Assembly (NCBI RefSeq): GCF_014850975.1
Contig: NZ_JACXST010000002.1
Span: 1,054,001 to 1,118,000 of the forward strand
Length of the DNA stretch: 64,000 nt
Direction of reading: 5' to 3'
Source of the DNA: Methylomonas fluvii
GTDB taxonomy: Bacteria; Pseudomonadota; Gammaproteobacteria; Methylococcales; Methylomonadaceae
Below are positions 9,080 through 18,014 of the stretch, piece after piece. The position numbers and the translations under genes were made by a program. Within the stretch, counting starts at the first letter, position 1; every line of letters begins with the position of its first letter. The notes below the pieces were generated by a model. That model was not told the DNA's origin. It ran no database searches and worked only from the letters and a program-made list of their open reading frames with translations.

Positions 9080-11217
9080 AATTACCGGCTAGCGCCACCA
9101 TTGTTCTGCTGTTCGGCTTCGTATTGTTATCGCTGCAATTGATGAGCAGCGCCACCCAAGGATCATCGGAACTCGGCGAAATGTATTCCTGGCTGTTGGT
9201 CATCAACACGCTGGGATCGGTCATTCTGCTGGGTTTGGTCGCGTTCAACGCCTATTCGCTGGTACGGGAATTAAAGAAAAAGGAGGCCGGCTCTCGACTG
9301 ACCACGCGCATGGTGTCCTTGTTCGTCTTGCTGGCTTTGGCGCCGGCGGCCATCGTGTTTTATTTCTCAGTGCAATTTCTGCATCAAGGCATAGACAGCT
9401 GGTTTAACGTGGAAATAGACCGGGCTATGGACGATGCGTTGGAGTTGAGCCAATCTTCGCTGAATCAACGCATGACCTGGCATATCAAGCAAACCAAACA
9501 AATGGCCGATCAACTCCGCGACAAATCGGAAGCGTTGATCGCAATGGAAGTCGGCTCGCTGTGGGCGGATTCCGGGGCATTGGAGATTGCGGTATTTTCT
9601 AACCAAGGCCGGGTATTAGCCTCCAGCAGCGTCAACCCCAGCGATATTTTGCCGCATCTCCCCGACGAACAAATCTGGCTGCAACTGCGGCAAAATAAGG
9701 AATATTTTGCTTTCGATCCCGGCGATAACGATGAAATGCTGGTGCGTATCATCGTGGCTATCGAAGCGGATCAAAGCCGCTTTTTGCAAGCCTTGTTTCC
9801 GATTCCGGTGCGGGTAACCGACTTGGCCGACTCGATTGAGTTTGCCTTCATCCGTTACCAGGAAATGAATTTCCTGCGTGACTCGCTGAAAACTAGCTTC
9901 TCGTTGATCCTGTTGTTGGTGTTGCTGCTCAGCCTGCTCGCAGCTATTTGGGTAGCGTTTATCAGCATCCGCAATATAGTTGCGCCGGTAAAAGAGCTGG
10001 TAAAAGGTACGCAAGCGGTCGCCGATGGCGATTATCAACAACAGCTACCGGTCATGAATCAGGACGATCTGGGGTTCCTGGTTGAATCCTTCAACCAGAT
10101 GACCCGGCGTATCGCCCGTTCCCGCGACGAAACCCGTGCTGCCGGCCTGGAAGTGGAAAATCAGCGCGCCTATCTGGAAACCATCCTGGCCAATCTCACG
10201 GCCGGGGTGATCAGTTTCGACGCCGCATTCTACATCCGTACCGCCAACCAGGCCGCCTACCGGATTTTACATATCCCGGTCAGCCATTTCGTCGGCGAGA
10301 CTTTACCGACTTTGGCGACCCTGCACAGCGAACTGGCCGATGTACTCAATGCGATCCAAAGCCTGCTGGAAAAAGCCGACGATATTTGGGAGCAACGCAT
10401 CGTGTTTCTTGGCCCCAACGGCCGTCAAGAACTGTTGTGCCGGGGTACGCCGCTGTTCTCACAGCACGGCGCCCGCACCGGCGCGGTGGTGGTATTCGAT
10501 GATGTCACCGACCTGATTCAGGCACAGAAAAACGCGGCCTGGGGCGAAGTGGCGCGGCGTCTGGCGCATGAAATCAAAAACCCGTTGACGCCGATCCAGC
10601 TATCGGCCGAACGTTTACAGCACAAGCTCTCCAAGGAATTACAGGATGGTTCCGCCGAATTTCTGCAACGCGGCACCCGCACCATCGTCCAACAGGTGGA
10701 AGCGATGAAGCGGATGGTGGACGATTTTTCCGAATACGCCCGCCCGTCCAAGAAGCAAGTGGAAAAAATCAATCTGGTTGATCTGATTCAGGAAGTCGTG
10801 GCCTTATACCTGCCATCCGGCATCGTTTTCAGCACTAAGTTTGCAAGCGACCGGGTGCTGGTCGAAGCGGATCCGGTCAGCCTGCGCCAAGTACTGCACA
10901 ACCTGATCAAAAACGCCCAAGAAGCGACCTCGACGCCCTGCCGCATCGAGATCAAAATCGCCAAAGTCAGCCGCAACAACACCGATTATGTCGAATTGGG
11001 CATCTACGATAACGGCAACGGCTTGAACGCGGAACAGCTTGAAACCATTTTCGATCCCTATGTGACCAGCAAGGCCAAAGGCACCGGCCTGGGCTTGGCC
11101 ATTGTCAAAAAGATCGTGGAAGAACACGGCGGGGTGATTTGGGTGGATACGTCTTATAATGGCGGCGCGGGGTTTTTACTCCAGCTGCCGGTTTTTGAAT
11201 TTGGGAACTTTAAATGA
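9061..11217 (+). CDS. ntrY: NtrY-type membrane sensor histidine kinase
   Basis: 718 residues. Hydrophobic segments lie near residues 10-30, 42-62 and 85-107 and again near 280-303, framing a periplasmic domain. They are followed by HAMP (about 305-360), PAS (about 370-480), HisKA with the phospho-acceptor motif RRLAHEIKNPLTP, and an ATPase domain with NLIKNAQEA, DNGNGL and GTGLGLAI. This order matches the NtrY family, linked in other bacteria to nitrogen, redox and envelope control. The stop overlaps ntrX by 4 bases, so kinase and regulator are coupled. The stimulus cannot be read from the sequence. Confidence 0.88.
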   Translation: MAHSKIKLPASATIVLLFGFVLLSLQLMSSATQGSSELGEMYSWLLVINTLGSVILLGLVAFNAYSLVRELKKKEAGSRLTTRMVSLFVLLALAPAAIVFYFSVQFLHQGIDSWFNVEIDRAMDDALELSQSSLNQRMTWHIKQTKQMADQLRDKSEALIAMEVGSLWADSGALEIAVFSNQGRVLASSSVNPSDILPHLPDEQIWLQLRQNKEYFAFDPGDNDEMLVRIIVAIEADQSRFLQALFPIPVRVTDLADSIEFAFIRYQEMNFLRDSLKTSFSLILLLVLLLSLLAAIWVAFISIRNIVAPVKELVKGTQAVADGDYQQQLPVMNQDDLGFLVESFNQMTRRIARSRDETRAAGLEVENQRAYLETILANLTAGVISFDAAFYIRTANQAAYRILHIPVSHFVGETLPTLATLHSELADVLNAIQSLLEKADDIWEQRIVFLGPNGRQELLCRGTPLFSQHGARTGAVVVFDDVTDLIQAQKNAAWGEVARRLAHEIKNPLTPIQLSAERLQHKLSKELQDGSAEFLQRGTRTIVQQVEAMKRMVDDFSEYARPSKKQVEKINLVDLIQEVVALYLPSGIVFSTKFASDRVLVEADPVSLRQVLHNLIKNAQEATSTPCRIEIKIAKVSRNNTDYVELGIYDNGNGLNAEQLETIFDPYVTSKAKGTGLGLAIVKKIVEEHGGVIWVDTSYNGGAGFLLQLPVFEFGNFK

Positions 11218-12575
11218 ATAAGCAAGCACCGTATATTTTGGTGGTCGATGACGAGCAGGACATTCGTCAGTTGGTGTCGGAAATTCTCGAAGATGAAGGC
11301 TACGATGTCGCCATGGCGGAAAACGCCACGGAAGCCAAAGCCTTGAAAAATCAGCGCCCGCCTAATCTGATCCTGCTGGACATCTGGATGCCGGACAGCG
11401 ACGGTATCACGCTACTGCGGGAATGGGTCAGCGAAGATGACGCGCTATGTCCGGTGGTTATGATGTCCGGACATGCCTCGGTGGAATCCGCCGTGGAAGC
11501 GACTCGGCTTGGCGCCTACGACTTTTTGGAAAAACCCCTGTCACTGGCTAAATTACTGTTAATCGTCGAACGCGCATTGGAGACCAGTTCCTTACAACGC
11601 GAAAACGCCGGCTTGAAACAACAGCTGATGATAGGCGTGGACCCGGTCGGCAAAAGCGCGGTGGTGGAACGCACCAAGGATAAGATAAAGCGTCTGGCTC
11701 AGCACGACGCCAGAGTGTTATTCGTCGGCGAAGCGGGGGTCGGTAAAGAAATGTTCGCCCGCTATTTGCACAATAACAGTTCGCGGCGCGACGGCTCCTT
11801 TGTCGACGTGTCGGTCGGCAGTATCTCCCCGGAAAACTCGGCGGTGGAGTTTTTTGGGCGGGAAGACAACGGCCGGGTATATCGCGGCTTGTTGGAACAA
11901 GCCCATCGCGGCACGCTATTTCTGGGCGAAATCGGCGGCATGGACCCGGAAACTCAAACTCGCTTGCTCAGCGCGCTGGAATCCAGCTCGTTCCTGCGGG
12001 TTGGCGGCAGTCAGGCGGTGCGCGTCGACGTGCGTGTCGTCGCTTCCACTCGGATGTCTTTGGAAGAAGAAGTCAACAGCGGCCGCTTTCGTCAGGATCT
12101 TTACTATTTGCTGAACGTCGTGACGCTGGAGATTCCGCCGCTACGCGAACACAGTGAAGACGTACCCAGCCTGTTGAATTTTTATGTCGATCATTTCGTC
12201 ACCCAGGAAAAGCTGCCGTTCCGGCGTTTCTCGATGGCGGCGCAAAATTATTTGCGTAATTACAGCTGGCCGGGTAATGTGCGCGAACTGCGTAATCTGG
12301 TGCAGCGTCTGATGATACTCGGTGCCGGCGACGACATTGAGCTGGACGAAGTCAAAACCGCGCTGGGTTCGATCGCCGAACAACCCAAATTGGGCTTGAA
12401 TGTACCGGAGTTTTTCAATTTGCCGCTGAAGGAAGCCCGCGACCATTTCGAAAAATCTTACCTGGAATATCATTTTGAAAAAACCGGCGGCAGCGTCGCC
12501 AAACTGGCTTCGGCTATCGGCATGGAACGTACGCATTTGTACCGAAAACTCCATTCCCTGAAAATTAAGCTTTAA
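11214..12575 (+). CDS. ntrX: NtrX-type response regulator (AAA+, Fis-type HTH)
   Basis: 453 residues. Receiver domain 1-120 with acidic pair D12/D13 and probable phospho-site D56 in LLDIWMPD. An AAA+ domain follows with Walker A-like GEAGVGKEMFAR. A C-terminal Fis-type helix-turn-helix is seen (GGSVAKLASAIGMERTHLY). The sigma-54 contact motif GAFTGA is absent: the loop reads EFFGREDNGRVYRG where GAFTGA would be expected. NtrX proteins are known to lack it and can act without sigma-54. Probable partner of the upstream kinase. Confidence 0.88.
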   Translation: MNKQAPYILVVDDEQDIRQLVSEILEDEGYDVAMAENATEAKALKNQRPPNLILLDIWMPDSDGITLLREWVSEDDALCPVVMMSGHASVESAVEATRLGAYDFLEKPLSLAKLLLIVERALETSSLQRENAGLKQQLMIGVDPVGKSAVVERTKDKIKRLAQHDARVLFVGEAGVGKEMFARYLHNNSSRRDGSFVDVSVGSISPENSAVEFFGREDNGRVYRGLLEQAHRGTLFLGEIGGMDPETQTRLLSALESSSFLRVGGSQAVRVDVRVVASTRMSLEEEVNSGRFRQDLYYLLNVVTLEIPPLREHSEDVPSLLNFYVDHFVTQEKLPFRRFSMAAQNYLRNYSWPGNVRELRNLVQRLMILGAGDDIELDEVKTALGSIAEQPKLGLNVPEFFNLPLKEARDHFEKSYLEYHFEKTGGSVAKLASAIGMERTHLYRKLHSLKIKL

Positions 12576-12581
12576 TTGGAC

Positions 12582-12610
12582 TTGAAGTTAACGGCCCTAT
12601 TAAGTACAAT
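12582..12610 (+). promoter_or_regulatory. Putative sigma-70 promoter of rplM-rpsI
   Basis: TTGAAG at 12582-12587 and TACAAT at 12605-12610 are separated by exactly 17 bases and sit about 40 bases before the rplM start, inside the short ntrX-rplM gap. Both boxes match the sigma-70 consensus well. Assigned by eye. Confidence 0.6.
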
Positions 12611-12648
12611 TCACGGTTTTTATAGCCTCATTAGACTAAAAAGCAAAG

Positions 12649-13077
12649 ATGAAAACATTTAGTGCAAAGCCCGCAGAAGTTAAGCGCGATTGGTACGTGA
12701 TTGATGCAGAAGGAAAGACATTAGGTCGCCTTGCTACTGAAATTGCACGACGTCTTCGCGGAAAACACAAACCCGAATTCACACCACACGTTGACACCGG
12801 CGATTACATCATCGTCATCAACGCCGAAAAAATCGGCGTTACCGGCAACAAAGAAAAAGACAAAATGTACTACCGCCATACCGGTTATGTCGGTAATATG
12901 AAGTCAGCTTCTTTGGGCAAGTTAAGACAAACTTTCCCGGACAGAATCATCACCACCGCCGTACAAGGCATGCTGCCCAAAAATCCATTGGGTCGTGCCA
13001 TGTTCAAAAAATTGAAAGTTTACGCAGGTTCTGAGCATAATCATCAATCTCAGCAACCTAAAGTTTTAGAATTCTAA
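12649..13077 (+). CDS. rplM: 50S ribosomal protein L13
   Basis: 142 residues, the normal length. It begins [20 protein letters not shown] and contains the family signature [23 protein letters not shown] and the [23 protein letters not shown] block. An assembly-initiating protein of the large subunit. It is followed after 15 bases by rpsI, the near-universal L13-S9 pair. Its own promoter lies in the 73-base gap after ntrX. Confidence 0.98.
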   Translation: MKTFSAKPAEVKRDWYVIDAEGKTLGRLATEIARRLRGKHKPEFTPHVDTGDYIIVINAEKIGVTGNKEKDKMYYRHTGYVGNMKSASLGKLRQTFPDRIITTAVQGMLPKNPLGRAMFKKLKVYAGSEHNHQSQQPKVLEF

Positions 13078-13092
13078 GCAGGTAGATAGTTT

Positions 13093-13482
13093 ATGGCAGC
13101 TCAATACTACGGAACAGGTCGTCGCAAAAGCGCAATCGCTCGCGTCTACGCCACAGTCGGTTCAGGAAAATTCACCATCAACAAACTCCCTGTTGAACAA
13201 TATTTCGGGCGCAAAACCGACGAAATGATTGCCAGACAACCGCTGGAGTTGTTGGGTAAAACCGGTGATTTCGACATCAACATCATCGTTACCGGCGGCG
13301 GCCCTTCAGGCCAAGCTGGCGCAATTCGCCACGGTCTGACCCGTGCATTGATGGTTTTCGACGAAGCCTTGAGACCATCATTGAGAAAAGCCGGTTACGT
13401 CACCCGCGATGCTCGTGAAGTTGAACGTAAAAAAGTCGGCTTGCACAAAGCCAGAAAGCGTCCTCAATACTCAAAACGTTAA
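13093..13482 (+). CDS. rpsI: 30S ribosomal protein S9
   Basis: 129 residues. Contains [15 protein letters not shown] near the start, [14 protein letters not shown] in the middle and the basic tail ending [14 protein letters not shown] that reaches the ribosomal P site. Full length, with a strong hairpin terminator just downstream closing the rplM-rpsI operon. Confidence 0.98.
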   Translation: MAAQYYGTGRRKSAIARVYATVGSGKFTINKLPVEQYFGRKTDEMIARQPLELLGKTGDFDINIIVTGGGPSGQAGAIRHGLTRALMVFDEALRPSLRKAGYVTRDAREVERKKVGLHKARKRPQYSKR

Positions 13483-13504
13483 ACGTTTCTTATTGGGAAC
13501 AAAG

Positions 13505-13530
13505 AAAAGCCGCTACTCAGCGGCTTTTTT
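13505..13530 (+). terminator. Rho-independent terminator after rpsI
   Basis: AGCCGCT at 13508-13514 pairs perfectly with AGCGGCT at 13519-13525 across a 4-base loop and is followed by a T run. It also carries A residues on the other side and could work in both directions, stopping the convergent DUF3280-like gene. Confidence 0.9.
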
Positions 13531-13551
13531 GTGCCTGTTGCAACGGCAAAA

Positions 13552-14064
13552 CTAATTAACGCTATACACCGCAAGCGTAGCCCCGACCTTTCCGGCCAAG
13601 GTATCGATAGCATGCTGGGTGACTTTCTGATGACTTCCCTTCAACTCGATGTCATAACGCGCTACCGCCACTCGCTTGTTCACGTCGATCAAATATACCC
13701 ACAGATACGAGAATAAAAAGCTCGGTTTGCTATGCTGACTAACCAGCACCCAATCCGCGCGCCGTTGCCGCCCCAAGTCCGCTGCCAAATCGTGAAAGCG
13801 AAACAAGTAGCCAAAGCCGCTGTTTGCGGCTTTCTGACTATCCGCATCGACTACTACGATTTGATAAGCTCCCGACCGACCTAGGGCTTCCATCAGCAAC
13901 GGCGCCATGCTTGAAGTGCGGGTTATTTCCTCCGGCGTGTTCGGCAACGACGTTATGTCGTTCAATTCAAAATCCAAAACCGCTATCCGCGGTGCGGCGT
14001 TGACCGCTGCGGAGGACATACCCACAACCAACGACACGCATTTAATCAAGCTGACAATATTCAT
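13552..14064 (-). CDS. Exported DUF3280/DUF2380-like protein
   Basis: 170 residues from the ATG at 14064 (MNIVSLIKCVSLVVG); the longer frame to 14160 adds a glycine-rich unlikely leader. Signal peptide at about 1-24, ending AVNAAPR. The mature part opens RIAVLDFELNDIT and contains ADWVLVSQHSKPSFLFSYLWVYLID, typical of small proteins annotated DUF2380/DUF3280 in methylotrophs, related to the N-terminal fold of lipoproteins that assemble in the envelope. Role unknown. It diverges from a two-component system 340 bases away and may be its target, but that is a guess. Confidence 0.65.
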   Translation of the reverse strand: MNIVSLIKCVSLVVGMSSAAVNAAPRIAVLDFELNDITSLPNTPEEITRTSSMAPLLMEALGRSGAYQIVVVDADSQKAANSGFGYLFRFHDLAADLGRQRRADWVLVSQHSKPSFLFSYLWVYLIDVNKRVAVARYDIELKGSHQKVTQHAIDTLAGKVGATLAVYSVN

Positions 14065-14406
14065 AATGCCTCCGCCGCCAAGCTTGACGCCTCCGAACCC
14101 AGATAACGACTCGATGGAAACCATCGCTCCAAACCACCAATACCGGCTATCGCAGACCATACCGCTTCAGGCGGCATAGCCATGATTATTCTGACAGTGA
14201 CTGTTTTAAGCATCTTAGGCCTCCCAATTAAGCCGATCTAGATGATCTCAGCTTAAGCAAGCAACCGCCTTCGGTAAGCCGAAATTCACCCTGCAAACTC
14301 GGGCAAATTGCCCGCATCTCGCTATCAAGCTGTTCAGCACCCACTCAACTACCTAAAATGCCTTTTCAACAACATCCACCGGTTCTCAGCGCACCACGAA
14401 TCGATC

Positions 14407-15759
14407 ATGAATCTAAAACTGTATTTGTTAACCCGCATTACGGGGGTAGCCTTACTGTGTTTACTCGCGACGCTGACTTATGTGCTGCATCGCAGCGCCC
14501 ACCAATCAGCAGCGCAAGCGCAAAACACCTTAGCCGCGCTGGGCAAACAACTGGAGTTGCAGTTATTGAAAGCCAGCGCCGGTGAAAAACCGGCCAACCC
14601 CTTCCCGGACTTTGACTTATGGAAACAGACGGCTAGCGAGCCGGGGATTTGCGCCAGCTATCTGGCTAATGACAGCGAAACCATGCGTAACTACTGCAAA
14701 GGCATCGACTTGTCCACCCATCACTATCCTGAGGATTTTGCCGAACTATACCGACGAATTTTTGGACCGCAGTTCAACTGGCAGCGGCCGATAACTTACA
14801 ACGGCCAGGCTTACGGCGTATTAACCGTTTCGGTTAGCGCAGAGTTGTCGATAAACCGCGCTTGGGATAATGTCCGGGATTTACTGGCGTTGTCAGCGGT
14901 AACGATCACAGCGGTTTGCCTGCTGGTTTACTTGGCCGTCAGCCGGGCCTTACTTCCGGCTCAGACTATTGTGGCAGGATTAAACCGGCTTAGCTCAGGC
15001 GAATTGGCGTTCCGGCTACCCGTCTTCGACTTAGTGGAATGGCGGCACACTGCGGCGGCAATCAACCAACTCGCCGACAATCAGCAACAACTCTTAGCGG
15101 AACGGCAAAAACTGGCTGTGATGTTGATGAACTTGCAGGAAGAGGAACGCCGCTACTTGGCACGGGAACTTCACGACGAATTAGGCCAATGTTTGGCGGC
15201 AATCCACGCCGTCTCGACAGTCATCGCTCAAACGGCGCAGCGAAATTGCCCCGAGCTAGTCACAGAGGCTGAGCAAATATCCCGCTTTACCCAAGCGATG
15301 CAACAAAGCGTGCGGAACTTATTAACTCGCTTACGACCGGCGGAGCTGGAAGAATTAGGCCTGGACGCCAGTCTGCGCGCCCTGATAGCAAGCTGGAACC
15401 GTCTGGGCAAGACCCATTTTAGCCTATACATCATCGGCGATTGCAGAACGTTGACGGAACCGCTGGCAATCAGTCTGTTTCGCATCACGCAGGAGGCCGT
15501 CAGCAATATCGCCAAACATGCCTATGCCAGCCTAGCTGATATTACGCTGACAATCAACGGCACCGAGACATCGATCACCATACAAGACAACGGCAACGCC
15601 ATCACTTTGCCGTTTGTGTCAGGCGATGGCATAGGCTTGCTGGGCATGCGCGAACGCATCCTTGCCTTAAACGGCAAATTCCATTTAAGCATAGCCAAGC
15701 CGCATGGCCTGATAATCGAAGCCCGCTTGCCAACGGCGCAGCCGGAGAGCGCCCAATGA
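14407..15759 (+). CDS. NarL-family sensor histidine kinase
   Basis: 450 residues from the ATG at 14407 (MNLKLYLLTRITGVA); the open frame starts at 14308 without a good initiation context. TM1 is about 5-25 and TM2 about 155-175, enclosing a roughly 130-residue periplasmic sensor, then a HAMP linker. The dimerisation domain is HisKA_3 type with LARELHDELGQCLAA, whose histidine is the phospho-acceptor. The HATPase domain has ITQEAVSNIAKHA, QDNGNAITLP and GDGIGLLGMRERI. Coupled by a 4-base overlap to the downstream regulator. In methanotrophs, kinases such as MxaY control methanol dehydrogenase choice, but nothing here proves equivalence. Confidence 0.88.
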   Translation: MNLKLYLLTRITGVALLCLLATLTYVLHRSAHQSAAQAQNTLAALGKQLELQLLKASAGEKPANPFPDFDLWKQTASEPGICASYLANDSETMRNYCKGIDLSTHHYPEDFAELYRRIFGPQFNWQRPITYNGQAYGVLTVSVSAELSINRAWDNVRDLLALSAVTITAVCLLVYLAVSRALLPAQTIVAGLNRLSSGELAFRLPVFDLVEWRHTAAAINQLADNQQQLLAERQKLAVMLMNLQEEERRYLARELHDELGQCLAAIHAVSTVIAQTAQRNCPELVTEAEQISRFTQAMQQSVRNLLTRLRPAELEELGLDASLRALIASWNRLGKTHFSLYIIGDCRTLTEPLAISLFRITQEAVSNIAKHAYASLADITLTINGTETSITIQDNGNAITLPFVSGDGIGLLGMRERILALNGKFHLSIAKPHGLIIEARLPTAQPESAQ

Positions 15760-16424
15760 TTAAGCAAACCACTATCAATATTCTGCTGGTAGACGATCAC
15801 GCAATAGTCCGGGAGGGCTACCGCTCGCTGATCAGCAAACAAGCAGACTTAAAGGTCATTGCTGAAGCCGCGAACGGCACAGACGCCTATTGCCTTTACA
15901 AGGAATGCCAACCCGATGTGGTCGTGACCGATTTAACCCTGCCCGGCTCAAGTGGCCTGGAATTGATAGGCCGCCTCAAACAACGCGATCACAAAGCCAG
16001 GATACTGGTTTTCAGCATGCATCAAAATCCCAGCTTTGCCCGCCAAGCCTGCCGCGCTGGCGCTTTGGGGTATATCACCAAAAGCAGCACACCGGATTTG
16101 CTGTTGCAGGCGATACGGCACGTCTATCTTGGCAAACACATTCTCAGCACCGACATCGCCCAAGCGTTGGCTTTGGAAAAACTCGGCAGTGATTCAATAG
16201 CACTGAATAGTTTAACAGCCAGAGAATTCGAAATTCTGCGCCTACTGGTCGAAGCCAACACGCAAGACGACATTGCCAATACGCTGAACATCAGCCGGAA
16301 AACCGTCGGCAACTGCCATTACCTGATCAAAAACAAGCTGGGAGTGAACAGCGACATCGAGTTGACACGGTTAGCGATCAAACTGAATGTGGTTAGCTTG
16401 CTGGACTTGGCCGACCCGGCGTAA
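15756..16424 (+). CDS. NarL/LuxR-family response regulator
   Basis: 222 residues. Receiver domain 1-125 with acidic DD at 13-14, phospho-acceptor D59 in VVVTDLTLPGSSGLEL and the conserved lysine in GYITKSS. A LuxR-type HTH (about 150-210) shows LTAREFEILRLLVE and ISRKTVGNCHYLIKNKLGV. In the recognition helix KTVGNCHYLIKNKL, asparagine-cysteine replaces the more usual TVxxHxxxIxxKL histidine spacing slightly, but the fold is intact. Cognate of the overlapping kinase. Regulon unknown. Confidence 0.9.
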   Translation: MIKQTTINILLVDDHAIVREGYRSLISKQADLKVIAEAANGTDAYCLYKECQPDVVVTDLTLPGSSGLELIGRLKQRDHKARILVFSMHQNPSFARQACRAGALGYITKSSTPDLLLQAIRHVYLGKHILSTDIAQALALEKLGSDSIALNSLTAREFEILRLLVEANTQDDIANTLNISRKTVGNCHYLIKNKLGVNSDIELTRLAIKLNVVSLLDLADPA

Positions 16425-16526
16425 ACCAACCACTATTAACCCGACCCCATTTATCATGGATATTCCGTTTAGGCTTACCTCGTCGAAGCCCAAGCCGGCG
16501 TGTCCTTCGATAAACTCAGTTATCTA

Positions 16527-16943
16527 TTAATTGATCGCATATTGTTCGCGTACCACCAGCGCCTCAGCCAACGCCAAATGCCCAGCCGCATCAAACAATA
16601 TGCGCTGCTCGGTGAAGAATTCGGCTGCGGCGTCGATGGTGTCCATTATCACCGCGACAACAAAGCGCTCAGCGTGCGTGGATGCCACCATTTTTTCCGG
16701 TACGGCGCATTCTATCCGCAAAGTCTGCGAGATTTTATCGAACGAATGCAAACGCAAGCCCTCGAAATCAGCCCTCTCCTGGTGGCTGGGTAATAAAAAT
16801 ATTAAGTCCAGAATCGGCGCCCGCTTTTGTATCGGCTCCTCGCGAAAACTTGCCAAGTCAACGGCAATTTTCGTAATAGCTTTGGCGATTACACTCTCGT
16901 CAAGCGCGCGGTCCGGCATCATGGATGCAATGTGTACAGTCAT
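16527..16943 (-). CDS. Hypothetical protein
   Basis: 138 residues, unrecognised. The ATG at 16943 is preceded by a good ribosome-binding site (gaggt, 5 bases upstream). The protein is soluble, without signal peptide or cysteine-rich motif, and contains PILDLIFLLPSHQERADFEGL and a C-terminal helical stretch. A plus-strand frame of similar length overlaps it, but the minus-strand frame has the better start and a more protein-like composition. It stands alone between the two-component system and the Wadjet/PPTase operon. Confidence 0.5.
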   Translation of the reverse strand: MTVHIASMMPDRALDESVIAKAITKIAVDLASFREEPIQKRAPILDLIFLLPSHQERADFEGLRLHSFDKISQTLRIECAVPEKMVASTHAERFVVAVIMDTIDAAAEFFTEQRILFDAAGHLALAEALVVREQYAIN

Positions 16944-17208
16944 ATCAACCTCACTAAGTAACCCGTTTTTAGTCTACTCAGCAAATCTCGTTCCAAGATA
17001 CTGATTGACAGCAACAATGCCGGCAAACCGCTTTTAGCGAGCAATCCGGCGCCCTGTGTGGCTCAACAAAAAAAATTATTCAGCGGAGCGCGTTAATAAC
17101 AGGAAGGGATATTTGTTATAAAGCCAACATATCCGGCAAATGCAACAACATAAACGGCACAAACCACAGGGATTTCGATCTCTGCGGCCGCTTGGGACTT
17201 ACTGAGCC

Positions 17209-18012
17209 TCAATCGGCTTGCAGCAGCAACCGCCGTAAAGCGTAGCACCGGGCAGGCGTAACCAGTGCCGCACAGTTGTTGCGGACTCGGTTCTGCAATA
17301 CTTCAGAGCAGTCATTACCGCCAAATCCGGACTCTAATTCAGGAGCCAAACTCACGCCACCGCCGGAACGCGGAAAGCTAAGGACCGGATTAACAGCAGC
17401 ATCAACATCCAATTCGTGAACCAACCACGCATTGGCCGAACCGTACTCGTCGGGAATAGTTCGCAACTGCCCACCCGCCTCCAATGCAAATTCGCATTGC
17501 TCTAAGCCCAAAGCAATCCCCCGACCAACTGCTTTGACAAAGGCCTCTTTCTTGGTCCACAACCGATAAAATGCGTCCGCCTGCAACTCCACCGGCAGTT
17601 CGCACCAACCTTGATACTCCCGCTCGGAAAAGCAACGCTGCGCCAAATTTTCAAAATTGCGCCGTAGCTTAACCGTCTCCACATCGATTCCAATGTCAGC
17701 GAAATTAGCGACGGCAATTAACAATGAATCAGCGGTATGCGAGATATTGAATTGTAAAGGCTCATCAAGCAACGCCGGCTTGCCGTAGGGGCCGGACACG
17801 AATTTTAACGTCGCCGGATCGGCCGCCAAATAGCCGGCCACCGTTTCTCTCAACATGCCGCGCGCGGCAATGTAGCGATCATGTAAAGTTGGAAGCTTGA
17901 ACGCTTGCGCCTTCAGCATTTCGTCGTCCGATAATCGCGACGCCAATCGCGCTAATGTGTCGGCAGATACGCTCAGCCGGCCTTGCCAAACATCCACAAA
18001 ATACGCACTCAC
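17209..18012 (-). CDS. 4'-phosphopantetheinyl transferase, Sfp type, with in-frame insertion
   Basis: 267 residues. It transfers phosphopantetheine from CoA to a carrier-protein serine. Key motifs are GPYGKPALL (74-82), FNISHTADSLLIA, the Mg-binding GIDVE (108-112) and LWTKKEAFVKAVGRG (151-165). About residues 206-247 look foreign: a segment with SFPRSGGGV and LESGFGGNDC interrupts the last family block before ALVTPARCYALRRLLL. This stretch contains a short palindromic element (17324-17391). It begins 2 bases after jetD, so it is probably co-transcribed with the Wadjet genes. The core active site is intact, so the enzyme may still work. Confidence 0.88.
   Translation of the reverse strand: MSAYFVDVWQGRLSVSADTLARLASRLSDDEMLKAQAFKLPTLHDRYIAARGMLRETVAGYLAADPATLKFVSGPYGKPALLDEPLQFNISHTADSLLIAVANFADIGIDVETVKLRRNFENLAQRCFSEREYQGWCELPVELQADAFYRLWTKKEAFVKAVGRGIALGLEQCEFALEAGGQLRTIPDEYGSANAWLVHELDVDAAVNPVLSFPRSGGGVSLAPELESGFGGNDCSEVLQNRVRNNCAALVTPARCYALRRLLLQAD
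17324..17391 (-). repeat. Small palindrome-flanked element inside PPTase reading frame
   Basis: AATCCGG at 17324-17330 and its exact complement CCGGATT at 17385-17391 bound a 68-base segment that falls in the aberrant C-terminal part of the PPTase (about residues 208-230). The reading frame is kept through it. This resembles small palindromic elements that insert in frame into bacterial genes. Whether it recurs in the genome cannot be seen from one copy. Confidence 0.4.
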
Positions 18013-18014
18013 CG

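Noticed and set aside
16531-17004. 157-residue plus-strand frame antisense to the hypothetical gene at 16527-16943
   Set aside because: Composition is serine/arginine-skewed and typical of a shadow; the minus-strand frame has a better ribosome-binding site.
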